A stretch of DNA of 64,000 nucleotides. Origin: Streptomyces sp. HmicA12. GTDB lineage: Bacteria > Actinomycetota > Actinomycetes > Streptomycetales > Streptomycetaceae. The translations under genes and the position numbers were made by a program. The notes beneath the pieces were generated by a model that was not told the origin of the DNA, searched no databases, and saw only the letters and a list, made by a program, of their open reading frames with translations. The stretch is taken from positions 124,001 to 188,000 of the forward strand of contig NZ_KB891849.1 in NCBI RefSeq assembly GCF_000373565.1, given 5' to 3'. Shown piece by piece: positions 47,712 through 56,429 of this stretch (position 1 is the stretch's first letter; every line of letters begins with the position of its first letter).

Positions 47712-48320
47712 CTAGCGGGTGCGGTTGAGGGTCTGCAGGGCCGCCTTGAGGAGCTGGCCCACCTGCGGGCTCTCCACCGCCTCGGCCTGCGGGGTGACCG
47801 CGGCGACCGCCTCGTCGGCCTCACGGCTCGCGTAGCCGAGACCGATCAGGGCGGCGTGCAGCTGGTCGCGCCAGCCGCTGGTGACGGCCGTGCCGATGGC
47901 GGGGCCGCCGGTGCCGAGCGGCTCGCCGAGCCGGTCCTTGAGCTCCAGCAGGAGCTTCTGGGCGCCCTTCTTGCCGATGCCGGGGACGGCGGTGAGCGCC
48001 TTCTCGTCGCCGGTGGAGACCGCTCGGCGCAGGGCGTCCGGGCTGTGCACGGCGAGCATGGCCTGGGCGAGCCGGGGGCCGACGCCGCTCGCGGTCTGCA
48101 GGAGCTCGAAGGTCTGCTTCTCGTCGTCGTCCGCGAAGCCGTACAGGGTGAGCGAGTCCTCCCGGACGACGAGGGAGGTGGCGAGCTTGGTCTGCTGGCC
48201 GATGCGGAGCCCGGACAGGGTGTTCGGCGTGCACTGGAGGGCCATGCCGATGCCTCCGACTTCCACCACCGCGGCGTCGGGGGCGAGGGCGGCGACGGGG
48301 CCGCTGACGAAGGCGATCAT
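47712..48320 (-). CDS. ruvA: Holliday junction DNA-binding protein RuvA
   Basis: Tetrameric junction-binding platform for RuvB. In 202 residues the N-terminal OB fold starts MIAFVSGPVAAL, and the tandem HhH motifs contain GVGPRLAQAML and VPGIGKKGAQKLLLEL. The C-terminal domain III (RuvB contact) follows a Gly/Pro linker. The ATG at 48318-48320 overlaps the ruvC stop by 4 nt (ATGA). Confidence 0.97.
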   Translation of the reverse strand: MIAFVSGPVAALAPDAAVVEVGGIGMALQCTPNTLSGLRIGQQTKLATSLVVREDSLTLYGFADDDEKQTFELLQTASGVGPRLAQAMLAVHSPDALRRAVSTGDEKALTAVPGIGKKGAQKLLLELKDRLGEPLGTGGPAIGTAVTSGWRDQLHAALIGLGYASREADEAVAAVTPQAEAVESPQVGQLLKAALQTLNRTR

Positions 48321-48856
48321 GCGGTACGGCCTTTCGATGCTCGAGCCGTGTGCAGGGCCACGGCTTGCTGGAGTCTGTTCTGCGCGGGGGCGCGCCAGAT
48401 GTGGCAGATGGCGAGGGCGAGGGCGTCGGCGGCGTCGGCCGGCTTGGGCGGGGCGTCGAGCCGCAGCAGCCGGGTCACCATGGCGCCCACCTGTGCCTTG
48501 TCGGCGCGGCCGCTGCCGGTGACGGCGGCCTTGACCTCGCTGGGCGTGTGCAGGGCGACGGGGATGCCGCGGCGCGAGGCGCACAGCATGGCGACGGCAC
48601 TGGCCTGGGCGGTCCCCATCACCGTACTGACGTTGTGCTGGCTGAACACCCGCTCCACGGCGAGGACTTCGGGCTCGTGCTCGTCGAGCCACTGCTCGAT
48701 GCCCTGCTCGATGGCGACCAGGCGGTGGCCGAGCTCGGCGTCCGGAGGTGTCCTGACGACGCCGACGCCGCGCATGGTGAGCGGTCGGCCCGCGACCCCC
48801 TCGACCACGCCGACACCGCACCGGGTAAGCCCCGGGTCCACCCCGAGTACGCGCAC
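48317..48856 (-). CDS. ruvC: Crossover junction endodeoxyribonuclease RuvC
   Basis: Resolves Holliday junctions. The 179 residues have the RNase H-like catalytic residues in VLGVDPGLTRCG, VLAVERVFSQHN and DAADALALAICH. The start is GTG at 48854-48856. It is first in the ruvC-ruvA-ruvB series and coupled to ruvA. The 116-nt gap to yebC contains the yebC terminator. Confidence 0.97.
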   Translation of the reverse strand: MRVLGVDPGLTRCGVGVVEGVAGRPLTMRGVGVVRTPPDAELGHRLVAIEQGIEQWLDEHEPEVLAVERVFSQHNVSTVMGTAQASAVAMLCASRRGIPVALHTPSEVKAAVTGSGRADKAQVGAMVTRLLRLDAPPKPADAADALALAICHIWRAPAQNRLQQAVALHTARASKGRTA

Positions 48857-48913
48857 GCCTGGCCCCCTTGTTCGATCGCCTGTTTGTGCAGGCTATCGGC
48901 TGCCACCGACAAA

Positions 48914-48951
48914 GCGGCGGGCCGACGGGGTGTGTCCCGTCGGCCCGCCGC
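48914..48951 (-). terminator. Terminator downstream of yebC
   Basis: Perfect 16-bp stem (48914-48929 with 48936-48951) and 6-nt loop, 21 nt after the yebC stop. Confidence 0.88.
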
Positions 48952-48972
48952 GCGAAGCTGTGTCAGGCCGCC

Positions 48973-49725
48973 TCAGGCGTCGACCTTCTCCATGACCTCG
49001 TCGGAGACGTCGAAGTTCGCGAAGACGTTCTGCACGTCGTCGCTGTCCTCGAGCGCGTCGATCAGCTTGAAGATCTTGCGCGCGCCCTCCTCGTCCAGCT
49101 CGACCTGCATGGTCGGGACGAAGTTGGCGTCGGCCGAGTCGTAGTCGATGCCGGCCTCCTGGAGCGCGGTGCGTACCGCGACCAGGTCGGTGGCCTCGGA
49201 GAGGACCTCGAAGGACTCGCCCAGGTCGTTGACCTCTTCGGCGCCCGCGTCGAGCACGGCGTCCAGGACGTCGTCCTCGCTCAGCTCGCCCTTGGGGACG
49301 ACCACGACGCCCTTGCGGTTGAACAGGTACGACACGGAACCCGGGTCGGCCATGTTGCCGCCGTTGCGGGTCATCGCGACGCGCACGTCGGAGGCGGCGC
49401 GGTTGCGGTTGTCGGTGAGGCACTCGATGAGCACCGCGACACCGTTCGGGCCGTAGCCCTCGTACATGATCGTCTCGTAGTCGGCGCCGCCGGCCTCGAG
49501 ACCGCCACCGCGCTTGACCGCGGAGTCGATGTTCTTGTTCGGGACCGACTGCTTCTTCGCCTTCTGGATGGCGTCGAACAGCGTCGGGTTGCCCTCGATG
49601 TCCGTGCCGCCCATGCGCGCCGCGACTTCGATGTTCTTGATCAGCTTCGCGAAGAGCTTGCCGCGCTTGGCGTCGATCACGGCCTTCTTGTGCTTCGTCG
49701 TAGCCCATTTAGAGTGGCCGGACAT
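48973..49725 (-). CDS. yebC: YebC/PmpR-family protein
   Basis: 250 residues starting MSGHSKWATTKHKKAVIDAKRG, the family signature. YebC proteins were first called transcription regulators. More recent work, as I recall, links the family to relief of ribosome stalling, including at proline stretches, which would parallel EF-P in this same window. The ATG at 49723-49725 has GGAG 8 nt upstream. It lies between pdxT and ruvC, as in mycobacteria. Confidence 0.95.
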   Translation of the reverse strand: MSGHSKWATTKHKKAVIDAKRGKLFAKLIKNIEVAARMGGTDIEGNPTLFDAIQKAKKQSVPNKNIDSAVKRGGGLEAGGADYETIMYEGYGPNGVAVLIECLTDNRNRAASDVRVAMTRNGGNMADPGSVSYLFNRKGVVVVPKGELSEDDVLDAVLDAGAEEVNDLGESFEVLSEATDLVAVRTALQEAGIDYDSADANFVPTMQVELDEEGARKIFKLIDALEDSDDVQNVFANFDVSDEVMEKVDA

Positions 49726-49802
49726 CTGCCTGTCTCCTTCGCGTAACCAACCCATGAACGGGCTCCCCCGGGCCTGAACGGCCGGAGGGACCCCGAGAGA
49801 TC

Positions 49803-50408
49803 CTACAAGGATCCCGCCGCGACCTTCTCACGCACCATGTCCACGAAGAGCGCGTGGAGCCGGTGGTCGCCCGTGAGTTCCGGGTGGAAGGACGTCGCGA
49901 GAGCGTATCCCTGCCGTACGGCGACGATGTGACCGTCGTACTCGGCGAGCACCTCCACCGCGGCGCCCACGGACTCGACCCACGGGGCACGGATGAAGAC
50001 GCCCTCTACAGGATCGCCCTCGACGCCCTGTACGTCGACCGCCGCCTCGAAGGATTCGTTCTGCCGCCCGAAGGCGTTGCGGCGCACGATCATGTCGATG
50101 CCGCCGACGGTCTCCTGGCCCGAGCGCGGGTCGAGGATCTTGTCGGCGAGCATGATCAGGCCGGCGCACGTCCCGTACACGGGCATGCCCTCGCGCACGC
50201 GCGCGCGCAGCGGCTCCATCACGCCGAAGAGGTGGGCCAGCTTGGAGATGGTGGTGGACTCGCCGCCGGGGATGACCAGGGCGTCGACCTCGGCCAGTTC
50301 CTCGGGGCGGCGCACCGGCCTGGCCACGGCGTCGGCCGTGGCCAGGGCGATGAGGTGCTCCCGTACGTCGCCCTGGAGTGCGAGGACGCCGACCACGGGG
50401 GTCGTCAT
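49803..50408 (-). CDS. pdxT: Pyridoxal 5'-phosphate synthase glutaminase subunit PdxT
   Basis: Supplies ammonia to PdxS. In 201 residues the class I glutaminase motifs are GGESTT, the nucleophile cysteine in YGTCAGLIML and the His-Glu pair in SFHPELTGD. Two starts fit: ATG at 50406-50408 (TGATG overlap with the pdxS stop) or GTG at 50409-50411 (GTGA overlap). Either way it is coupled to pdxS. Confidence 0.96.
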   Translation of the reverse strand: MTTPVVGVLALQGDVREHLIALATADAVARPVRRPEELAEVDALVIPGGESTTISKLAHLFGVMEPLRARVREGMPVYGTCAGLIMLADKILDPRSGQETVGGIDMIVRRNAFGRQNESFEAAVDVQGVEGDPVEGVFIRAPWVESVGAAVEVLAEYDGHIVAVRQGYALATSFHPELTGDHRLHALFVDMVREKVAAGSL

Positions 50409-51328
50409 CACCAGCCTCGGTTCGCGTAGCGCTCGGCCTCGGGGAGGGTGTCGCAGTTGATGCCGACCATGGCCTCGCCGAGGTTGCGGGAGGCGTCCGC
50501 GATGATCTTGGGGTCGTCGTAGAAGGTGGTGGCCTTCACGATGGCGGCGGCGCGCTTGGCCGGGTCGCCCGACTTGAAGATGCCGGAGCCGACGAAGACG
50601 CCCTCGGCGCCGAGCTGGCGCATGAGCGCGGCGTCGGCCGGGGTGGCGACGCCACCGGCGGAGAAGAGGACCACCGGCAGCTTGCCCAGCTCGGAGACCT
50701 CCTTGACCAGCTCGTACGGGGCGCGCAGGTCCTTGGCGGCCGCGTACAGCTCGTTGTTGTCGAAGCCGCGCAGCTTGGCGATCTCGTTCTTGATCTGGCG
50801 CAGGTGGCGGACGGCCTCGACGACGTTGCCGGTGCCGGCCTCGCCCTTGGAGCGGATCATCGCCGCGCCCTCGGCGATGCGGCGCAGGGCCTCGCCCAGG
50901 TTGGTGGCGCCGCAGACGAACGGCGTGGTGAAGGCGAACTTGTCGCTGTGGTTGATCTCGTCGGCCGGGGTGAGGACCTCGGACTCGTCGATGTAGTCGA
51001 CGCCGAGGGACTGCAGGACCTGGGCCTCGACGAAGTGGCCGATGCGGGACTTGGCCATGACCGGGATCGAGACCGCGCCGATGATCTCTTCGATCATGTT
51101 CGGGTCGGACATGCGGGCCACGCCGCCGTCCTTGCGGATGTCGGCGGGAACCCGCTCCAGCGCCATGACGGCGACGGCGCCGGCGTCCTCGGCGATCTTC
51201 GCCTGTTCGGCGTTGACGACGTCCATGATCACGCCGCCCTTGAGCTGCTCGGCCATGCCGCGCTTGACGCGGGCGGTGCCGGTGGCGGAGGACGAAGAAT
51301 CGACGCTGGACTGGGTGCTGGTGGACAC
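50408..51328 (-). CDS. pdxS: Pyridoxal 5'-phosphate synthase lyase subunit PdxS
   Basis: Builds PLP from ribose 5-phosphate, glyceraldehyde 3-phosphate and ammonia in the deoxyxylulose-independent route. Its 306 residues form a TIM barrel with conserved GGVIMDVVNAEQAKIAEDAG, catalytic-lysine region MAKSRIGHF and phosphate-binding AGGVATPADAA. The first 20 residues are a Ser/Thr-rich extension. The GTG at 51326-51328 has GAGG 6 nt upstream; a GTG at 51340 is possible. It is first in a pdxS-pdxT unit. Confidence 0.97.
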   Translation of the reverse strand: MSTSTQSSVDSSSSATGTARVKRGMAEQLKGGVIMDVVNAEQAKIAEDAGAVAVMALERVPADIRKDGGVARMSDPNMIEEIIGAVSIPVMAKSRIGHFVEAQVLQSLGVDYIDESEVLTPADEINHSDKFAFTTPFVCGATNLGEALRRIAEGAAMIRSKGEAGTGNVVEAVRHLRQIKNEIAKLRGFDNNELYAAAKDLRAPYELVKEVSELGKLPVVLFSAGGVATPADAALMRQLGAEGVFVGSGIFKSGDPAKRAAAIVKATTFYDDPKIIADASRNLGEAMVGINCDTLPEAERYANRGW

Positions 51329-51452
51329 GGATGACCTCACTCGGTGAAGAAGGCTTGTTGCAGCACCGAGGAAACCCCTGGGGACCAGGCCACTACAAGG
51401 GCCAATGGGTAGCCGGTGGCTCCTTTTGCCCTGCGATCGACAGGCCGCCCGG

Positions 51453-52685
51453 CTACTTGCCCACGTCGGCGAAGGCCTTGTCCTTCGGGAACGTGACGTG
51501 GGTGCAGCCGCGCCGCCGGGTGATGTCGTCGACGTAGGCGCGGAAGAGCGCGGCGATCTCCTTGCCGCCCAGCACGTTGTCGTAGAGGTAGGCGGAGCTC
51601 AGGGTGTGCAGGGCGGGGCGGCCGTCGCAGAGGGAGGAAGCCCACCAGCCGCCGCGCGTGCCGCCGGCGGTGCCCGGTTCGATGAGCCGCGGGTGCCGGT
51701 CCTGCGGGAACCCGACGGTGTCCGCTTCGGGGCCGAAGTAGGAGACGGTCCGCATCCACCAGGGCGAGTGGGTGAGCGCGACGTCGGCGTACTCGCGCTG
51801 CCCCTCGTCCAGGCCGCGGGCGACGCGGCGCACCTGGTCCGGGCTCACGGCGAGCAGACAGCGTTCGACCGGTGCGGCGGAGCCGACCGGGACGGGCAGG
51901 GCCCGGTCGGGCAGCCTGCGCTGTCCGTGCGCGTCGAGGTGCCGGGCGAACCAGCGGCACGAGGCGTCCGCCGTACGGGCCGGCCGCAGCCGGGCCGAGA
52001 CCGACGTCAACTCGTCCGGGAGCGCGGGCAGTCGGGTCCGGCAGTCCAGTCGGTCGGTGACCTTCTGCGCGGCCGAGCGGGCGAGCCGGGCCAGACGCTC
52101 ACGGTCCGCGGCGGAGACGTCCTCGTACTCGGCGCGCGCCGTGACGTTCAGCAGTTTCGGGGCGCCGGCGCGGCTGTCCGTCGTACAGGCGGCGCGCACG
52201 GTGACGTACTGGTCGGTGTAGTGGCCGAGGGTGCCGTCGCCGAGGTCGTGCGGTTCGGGGAACATGTCGGCGACGGCCGTGACGTCGGCTTTCGGATCGC
52301 GGCCGCGCGTCACGGAGACGAACGGGTCGTCCTGCTCGTCCCCGATCTCGTTCAACGGCTCGTCGCCGTGGTCGGCCTCGACGTGGAGGGAGAACAGGAG
52401 CGAGGACTTTCCCGGGCTCGGCACCTTGTAGATGACGCAGTTGCCGGGCAGATCCGCCACGTCGAGGCGGTGCGGCTCCCAGTCGGTGGACTCCGCGCGG
52501 ACCATGCCGCCCTGGAGGTCCATGACCTCGGCTCCCGACACCAGTCCGTCGCAGGCCGCGGAGATGTCCCGCTCGCTGGAGGCGCGGTCACGTACGTCGT
52601 CGACGGTGAGCCAGCCCGCGTACAGACTCAGCCCTATCCCCGTCCATGCCGCGCACTTCCACAGCCCCGCCCACTTGGCACGCAT
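51453..52685 (-). CDS. Membrane-anchored or exported protein of unknown function
   Basis: 410 residues. A hydrophobic stretch at about 9-27 (LWKCAAWTGIGLSLYAGWL) suggests a signal anchor, with the rest outside the cell. Several cysteines are scattered through the exported part and could form disulfides. I do not recognise the domain and see no catalytic motif. It lies between pdxS and a LemA-like gene on the same strand, with 124 nt on the pdxS side and 105 nt on the other. The ATG at 52685 has no strong ribosome site. Confidence 0.7.
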   Translation of the reverse strand: MRAKWAGLWKCAAWTGIGLSLYAGWLTVDDVRDRASSERDISAACDGLVSGAEVMDLQGGMVRAESTDWEPHRLDVADLPGNCVIYKVPSPGKSSLLFSLHVEADHGDEPLNEIGDEQDDPFVSVTRGRDPKADVTAVADMFPEPHDLGDGTLGHYTDQYVTVRAACTTDSRAGAPKLLNVTARAEYEDVSAADRERLARLARSAAQKVTDRLDCRTRLPALPDELTSVSARLRPARTADASCRWFARHLDAHGQRRLPDRALPVPVGSAAPVERCLLAVSPDQVRRVARGLDEGQREYADVALTHSPWWMRTVSYFGPEADTVGFPQDRHPRLIEPGTAGGTRGGWWASSLCDGRPALHTLSSAYLYDNVLGGKEIAALFRAYVDDITRRRGCTHVTFPKDKAFADVGK

Positions 52686-52790
52686 GGTCCCGCTCCCCCG
52701 TCGGTACGTCAGGCCCGCCGGTCCCGGCGGCGGCCCGTCACCCTAGTTGATCTCGCCGCTCCGGGGCAGGGGCGGCAGGGGCCGGGACGG

Positions 52791-53336
52791 TCAGGCGGTG
52801 GCGCGGTCCGCCAGGGCCACCGGCGCCTCGTCGTCCATCTCGAACGCCATCGGGAACGGGGCGTGCCCGGCGAGGCGGAACCAGCGGACCTTGCGGTGGC
52901 GGCGCAGCGCGCGGGCCGCGCGGACGGCGTCGTTGTGGAAGCGGCGGGCCATGGGAACCCGGCGCACGGCCTGGGCCAGTTCCTCCGCGGCCTCCTCGCC
53001 GCCGGGTGCCTCGCGGACCACCTCGACCTGGGCGGGCTCGTTGAAGACCGCCCTGAGCGCCTGACTGAGGTCGCTCTCGGCGACCTCGCGCTGTTCCTCC
53101 TCGGCCTGCCGTGCCGCGTGCGCCGCCTCGTACAGGACGATCGAGGCGGCCGGGTCGAGCACGCCGGACGTGGCCAGTTCCTGGGCGACGGAGGCGCGGC
53201 GCAGGAGTTGGGCGTCCAGGGCGGCCCGGGCCGCGTCGATGCGGGCGTGCAGGCGGTCCAGGCGGCCCGCGGTCCAGCTCAGGTAGAGCCCGATCGCGAA
53301 GAGGGCTACGGCGATCCAGATCAGGGTGACGGTCAC
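52791..53336 (-). CDS. LemA-like membrane-anchored helical protein
   Basis: 181 residues: one N-terminal transmembrane helix (VTLIWIAVALFAIGLYLSW) followed by a long helical, charged domain. The stretch RLDRLHARIDAARAALDAQLLRR resembles the LemA signature (core ARIDAARAALDAQLLRR). Its function is unknown. The GTG at 53334-53336 is preferred over a TTG at 53345 because the membrane helix begins there; the ribosome site is weak in both cases. It follows the pimA module on the same strand with an 80-nt gap and may be co-transcribed. Confidence 0.7.
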   Translation of the reverse strand: MTVTLIWIAVALFAIGLYLSWTAGRLDRLHARIDAARAALDAQLLRRASVAQELATSGVLDPAASIVLYEAAHAARQAEEEQREVAESDLSQALRAVFNEPAQVEVVREAPGGEEAAEELAQAVRRVPMARRFHNDAVRAARALRRHRKVRWFRLAGHAPFPMAFEMDDEAPVALADRATA

Positions 53337-53416
53337 GGGCGGCAAGGCTACCGGTGGTGGAGCCGCTCATTTCGCGGGCGGGGCCGCCGTGCCGTCACCG
53401 GGCCGTGGAAACGCGC

Positions 53417-54580
53417 TCAGTCCCTGGCCAGGCCGAACCGTGACCTGAACCGTCCGGTCCGCTCGTCCTCCGCGACCGCCGCCGCGCCCTGGGTCACCGT
53501 CTCGTAGACGGACAGGATGTCCGCGCCGACCGTCGACCAGTCGAAGCGGCGTACGTGCTTGCTGCCGCGCTCGCGCAGTTCCGCGCGGCGGGCCGGGTCG
53601 CCGAGCAGCTTGATCGCCGCGACGGCCAGCGCGTCGGCGTCCTCGTTGGTGAAGAGCTCGCCGGCCCCGCCCTGGTCCAGGACCTGGGCGAAGGCGTCGA
53701 GGTCCGAGGCGAGCACGGGGGCGCCCGCCGACATCGCCTCGACGAGGATGATGCCGAAGGACTCGCCGCCGGTGTTCGGGGCGACGTACACGTCGACGCT
53801 GGCGAGGAAGCGGGCCTTGTCCTCGTCGCTGACCATGCCGAGGAACTCGACGCGCTCGCGCATCTCCTTGGGCAGGGACTCGACGGCTTCCTTCTCGTCG
53901 CCGCGGCCCGCGACCAGCAGCCGCGTCCCGGGGCGCTCGGCCAGGATCTTCGGCAGCGCCTTCATCAGCACCGGCAGACCCTTGCGGGGCTCGTCGATCC
54001 GGCCGACGAAGCCGAGCGTCTCCCCCTGCCACTCGGGCTTGGGCTCGGCCCGCGCGAAGAAGTCGACGTCGACGCCGTTCGGGATGACGACCGCGTCGCC
54101 GCCGAGGTGTTCCACCAGCGTGCGCCGCGCGTACTCGCTGACCGCGATGCGCGCGCTGATCTTCTCCAGCGCGGGCTGCAGGATCGGGTACGCGGCGATC
54201 ATGGCGCGCGAGCGGGGGTTGGAGGTGTGGAAGGTCGCGACGATGGGCCCCTGCGCCGACCAGCACGCGAGCAGCCCGAGCGACGGCGAGGCCGGCTCGT
54301 GGATGTGGATCACGTCGAAGGTGCCGTCGTGCAGCCAGCGGCGCACGCGCGCGGCGCTCAGGAAGCCGAAGTTGAGCCGCGCCACCGAGCCGTTGTACGG
54401 AACGGGAACGGCCCGGCCCGCCGACACGACGTACGGCGGCAGCGGGGTCTCGTCGTCCGCCGGGGCGAGGACGGAGACCTCGTGTCCCAGGGCGATGAGG
54501 TGCTCCGCCAGATCGCGGATGTGGAACTGGACGCCGCCCGGCACGTCCCAGGAGTACGGGCAGACGATTCCGATCCTCAC
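53417..54580 (-). CDS. pimA: Phosphatidylinositol mannosyltransferase PimA-like (GT4)
   Basis: Transfers mannose from GDP-mannose to phosphatidylinositol at the inner membrane face. The 387 residues form a GT-B fold: N-terminal RIGIVCPYSWDVPGGVQFHI, inter-domain VIPNGVDVDFF and the EX7E motif in GGESFGIILVEAM. The GTG at 54578-54580 overlaps the acyltransferase stop by 4 nt. The gene order pgsA-acyltransferase-pimA is that of the mycobacterial PIM operon, which supports the assignment. Confidence 0.93.
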   Translation of the reverse strand: MRIGIVCPYSWDVPGGVQFHIRDLAEHLIALGHEVSVLAPADDETPLPPYVVSAGRAVPVPYNGSVARLNFGFLSAARVRRWLHDGTFDVIHIHEPASPSLGLLACWSAQGPIVATFHTSNPRSRAMIAAYPILQPALEKISARIAVSEYARRTLVEHLGGDAVVIPNGVDVDFFARAEPKPEWQGETLGFVGRIDEPRKGLPVLMKALPKILAERPGTRLLVAGRGDEKEAVESLPKEMRERVEFLGMVSDEDKARFLASVDVYVAPNTGGESFGIILVEAMSAGAPVLASDLDAFAQVLDQGGAGELFTNEDADALAVAAIKLLGDPARRAELRERGSKHVRRFDWSTVGADILSVYETVTQGAAAVAEDERTGRFRSRFGLARD

Positions 54581-55491
54581 GCCGGCCGCTCCTCGAATTG
54601 ATCCAGGTCGGCCAGCCACAGGCGCTGCAGCATGTGCCAGTCCTCCGGATGGTCCGCGATCCCCGTGGCGAAGGCATCGGCCAGCGCCTGCGTCATGACA
54701 GACGTCTTCTCGGCCCGGGTGCCTGTCTCCGGTACGTCGATGGGTGGGTGGACCCGGCCCCGCATTATGGCCGAGTCGTCGTACCAGAGGGTGACCGGCA
54801 GCAGCAGGGCACCTGTCTGCTGGGCGAGCATCGCGGGCCCGGCGGGCATCCGCGTCGTCTCGCCGAAGAACTTCACCTCGACGCCCGACGAGGACAGGTC
54901 ACGGTCCGCGACCAGGCAGACGAGGCCGCCCGCGCGCAGTCGCCGCGCCAGCGTGCCGAAGGCGGCGCCGCCGGTGTGCGGGAGGACCTCCATGCCGAGG
55001 CCCTCCCGGTACGCGACGAAGCGGTCGTACAGGGTCTCCGGCTTGAGGCGCTCGGCGACCGTCGTGAACGGGGTCTCCAGCTTGGTGGTGACCCAGGCGC
55101 CCGCGAGGTCGTAGTTGCCCATGTGGGGCAGCGCGAGAACGACGCCCTTGCCGGAGGCGAGGCCGTCCGTCAGGTGGTGGAGGTCCGTGGGGGTGAAGCC
55201 GTTCTTGATGCGCTCCCTGCTCCACGTGGGGAGCCGGAAGGACTCCATCCAGTAGCGCAGGTAGGAGCGCATGCACGCCTTGGAGAGGCGGGCGAGATGC
55301 TCCGGGGTCGCGTCGGGGACCACCCGGGCGAGATTCGCCTCCAGGCGGAGCACTCCCTTGCCGCGCTTCTTCCACGCGACGTCCGCGATGGTCCGGCCGA
55401 GGCGCTGGGCGACCGGCTCGGGGAGCTTCTTGACCCCGGCCCAGCCGAGCCCGTACAGCGCGTCCGTGATCCGCTCCTGCGCGCCGCTCAC
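54577..55491 (-). CDS. Phosphatidylinositol mannoside acyltransferase (LpxL/HtrB family)
   Basis: 304 residues with the catalytic HX4D motif HMGNYD (H123, D128) and a downstream membrane-associated region. The family adds an acyl chain to phosphatidylinositol mannosides, as the mycobacterial PatA does. The GTG at 55489-55491 overlaps the pgsA stop and its stop overlaps the pimA start, so it is coupled on both sides. The acyl donor cannot be inferred. Confidence 0.92.
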   Translation of the reverse strand: MSGAQERITDALYGLGWAGVKKLPEPVAQRLGRTIADVAWKKRGKGVLRLEANLARVVPDATPEHLARLSKACMRSYLRYWMESFRLPTWSRERIKNGFTPTDLHHLTDGLASGKGVVLALPHMGNYDLAGAWVTTKLETPFTTVAERLKPETLYDRFVAYREGLGMEVLPHTGGAAFGTLARRLRAGGLVCLVADRDLSSSGVEVKFFGETTRMPAGPAMLAQQTGALLLPVTLWYDDSAIMRGRVHPPIDVPETGTRAEKTSVMTQALADAFATGIADHPEDWHMLQRLWLADLDQFEERPA

Positions 55492-56156
55492 GAGGCGGCC
55501 TCCTCCTGGGCCGAGGCGTCCGCGGCCGCTTCGGCCTCGGCGGACTCCCGGCGCACGGTCACCACGCGCTGGATCAGCGTGACGAGGCTGCCGACGGCGA
55601 CGATCCACAGGGCGACGGGCAGCAGGTACTGGATGCCCGGCACGCCGAACTTGTGCAGTCCGGCGAAGCCCGCGGCGACGAGTGAGATGACGAGGCGCTC
55701 GGCGCGCTCGACGAGGCCGTTGACCGCGACGGGCAGGCCGATCGATTCGCCACGGGCCTTCGTGTACGAGACGACCTGGCCGCTCGCGAGGCAGAAGATC
55801 GACACCGCGCACAGCATGTTGTCGTCACCGCCGCCCGCGTACCAGAGCGCGAGGCCGCCGAAGATCGCGCTGTCGGCGACCCGGTCGAGCGTGGAGTCCA
55901 GGAAGGCGCCCCAGCGGCTGGAGCGGCCGAGCTGGCGCGCCATGTTGCCGTCCACGAGGTCCGAGAAGACGAACAGCGTGATGACGACGGTGCCCCAGAA
56001 GAACTCTCCTCGCGGGTAGAAGACCAGCGCGCCCGCCACGACTCCCGCGGTACCGAGGAGCGTGACCGTGTCGGGGCTGACCCCGCGACGGATGAGAAAC
56101 GCGGCGAACGGTGTGAGGACACGCGTGAAGAATGCACGCGCGTACTTGTTCAGCAT
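55488..56156 (-). CDS. pgsA: CDP-alcohol phosphatidyltransferase, probable phosphatidylinositol phosphate synthase
   Basis: Makes phosphatidylinositol phosphate from CDP-diacylglycerol and inositol phosphate. The 222 residues contain a perfect D(x2)DG(x2)AR(x8)G(x3)D(x3)D motif: D66, D69, G70, A73, R74, G83, D87, D91. About six membrane helices are predicted. The ATG at 56154-56156 (MLNKYARAFF) is chosen by homology. It heads the PIM module and is divergent from the EF-G-like gene. The 273-nt gap (56157-56429) shows a 7-bp hairpin at 56341-56358 and no ORF. Confidence 0.93.
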   Translation of the reverse strand: MLNKYARAFFTRVLTPFAAFLIRRGVSPDTVTLLGTAGVVAGALVFYPRGEFFWGTVVITLFVFSDLVDGNMARQLGRSSRWGAFLDSTLDRVADSAIFGGLALWYAGGGDDNMLCAVSIFCLASGQVVSYTKARGESIGLPVAVNGLVERAERLVISLVAAGFAGLHKFGVPGIQYLLPVALWIVAVGSLVTLIQRVVTVRRESAEAEAAADASAQEEAAS

Positions 56157-56429
56157 GGCCTTCCCGAGGGTCGGTGCCGCGTGGCCCCTCTGGCCACCGG
56201 CTGGCCCATCGTAGTCACGCACACCCGGATACGGCCGCCGGGCCACCACGCGCGCGTGCGATCCCGTACGACGTATGGACGCACAGTGACCGGAGTGGAA
56301 AGCTCGAAAGCACCGCGGGCGTCGCCGAAGCCGCCTCCCAACACGCGGGTTCGCGTGTCCGCCTGCTGATTTTCGGCAGCCCCAGCACGAACCACCTCAC
56401 CGTGGAAGCGAACCGGGAGGCAAGGACAC

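Noticed and set aside
49759..49792. Terminator hairpin after pdxT
   Set aside because: Only an imperfect GC-rich pairing with several mismatches; too weak to list.
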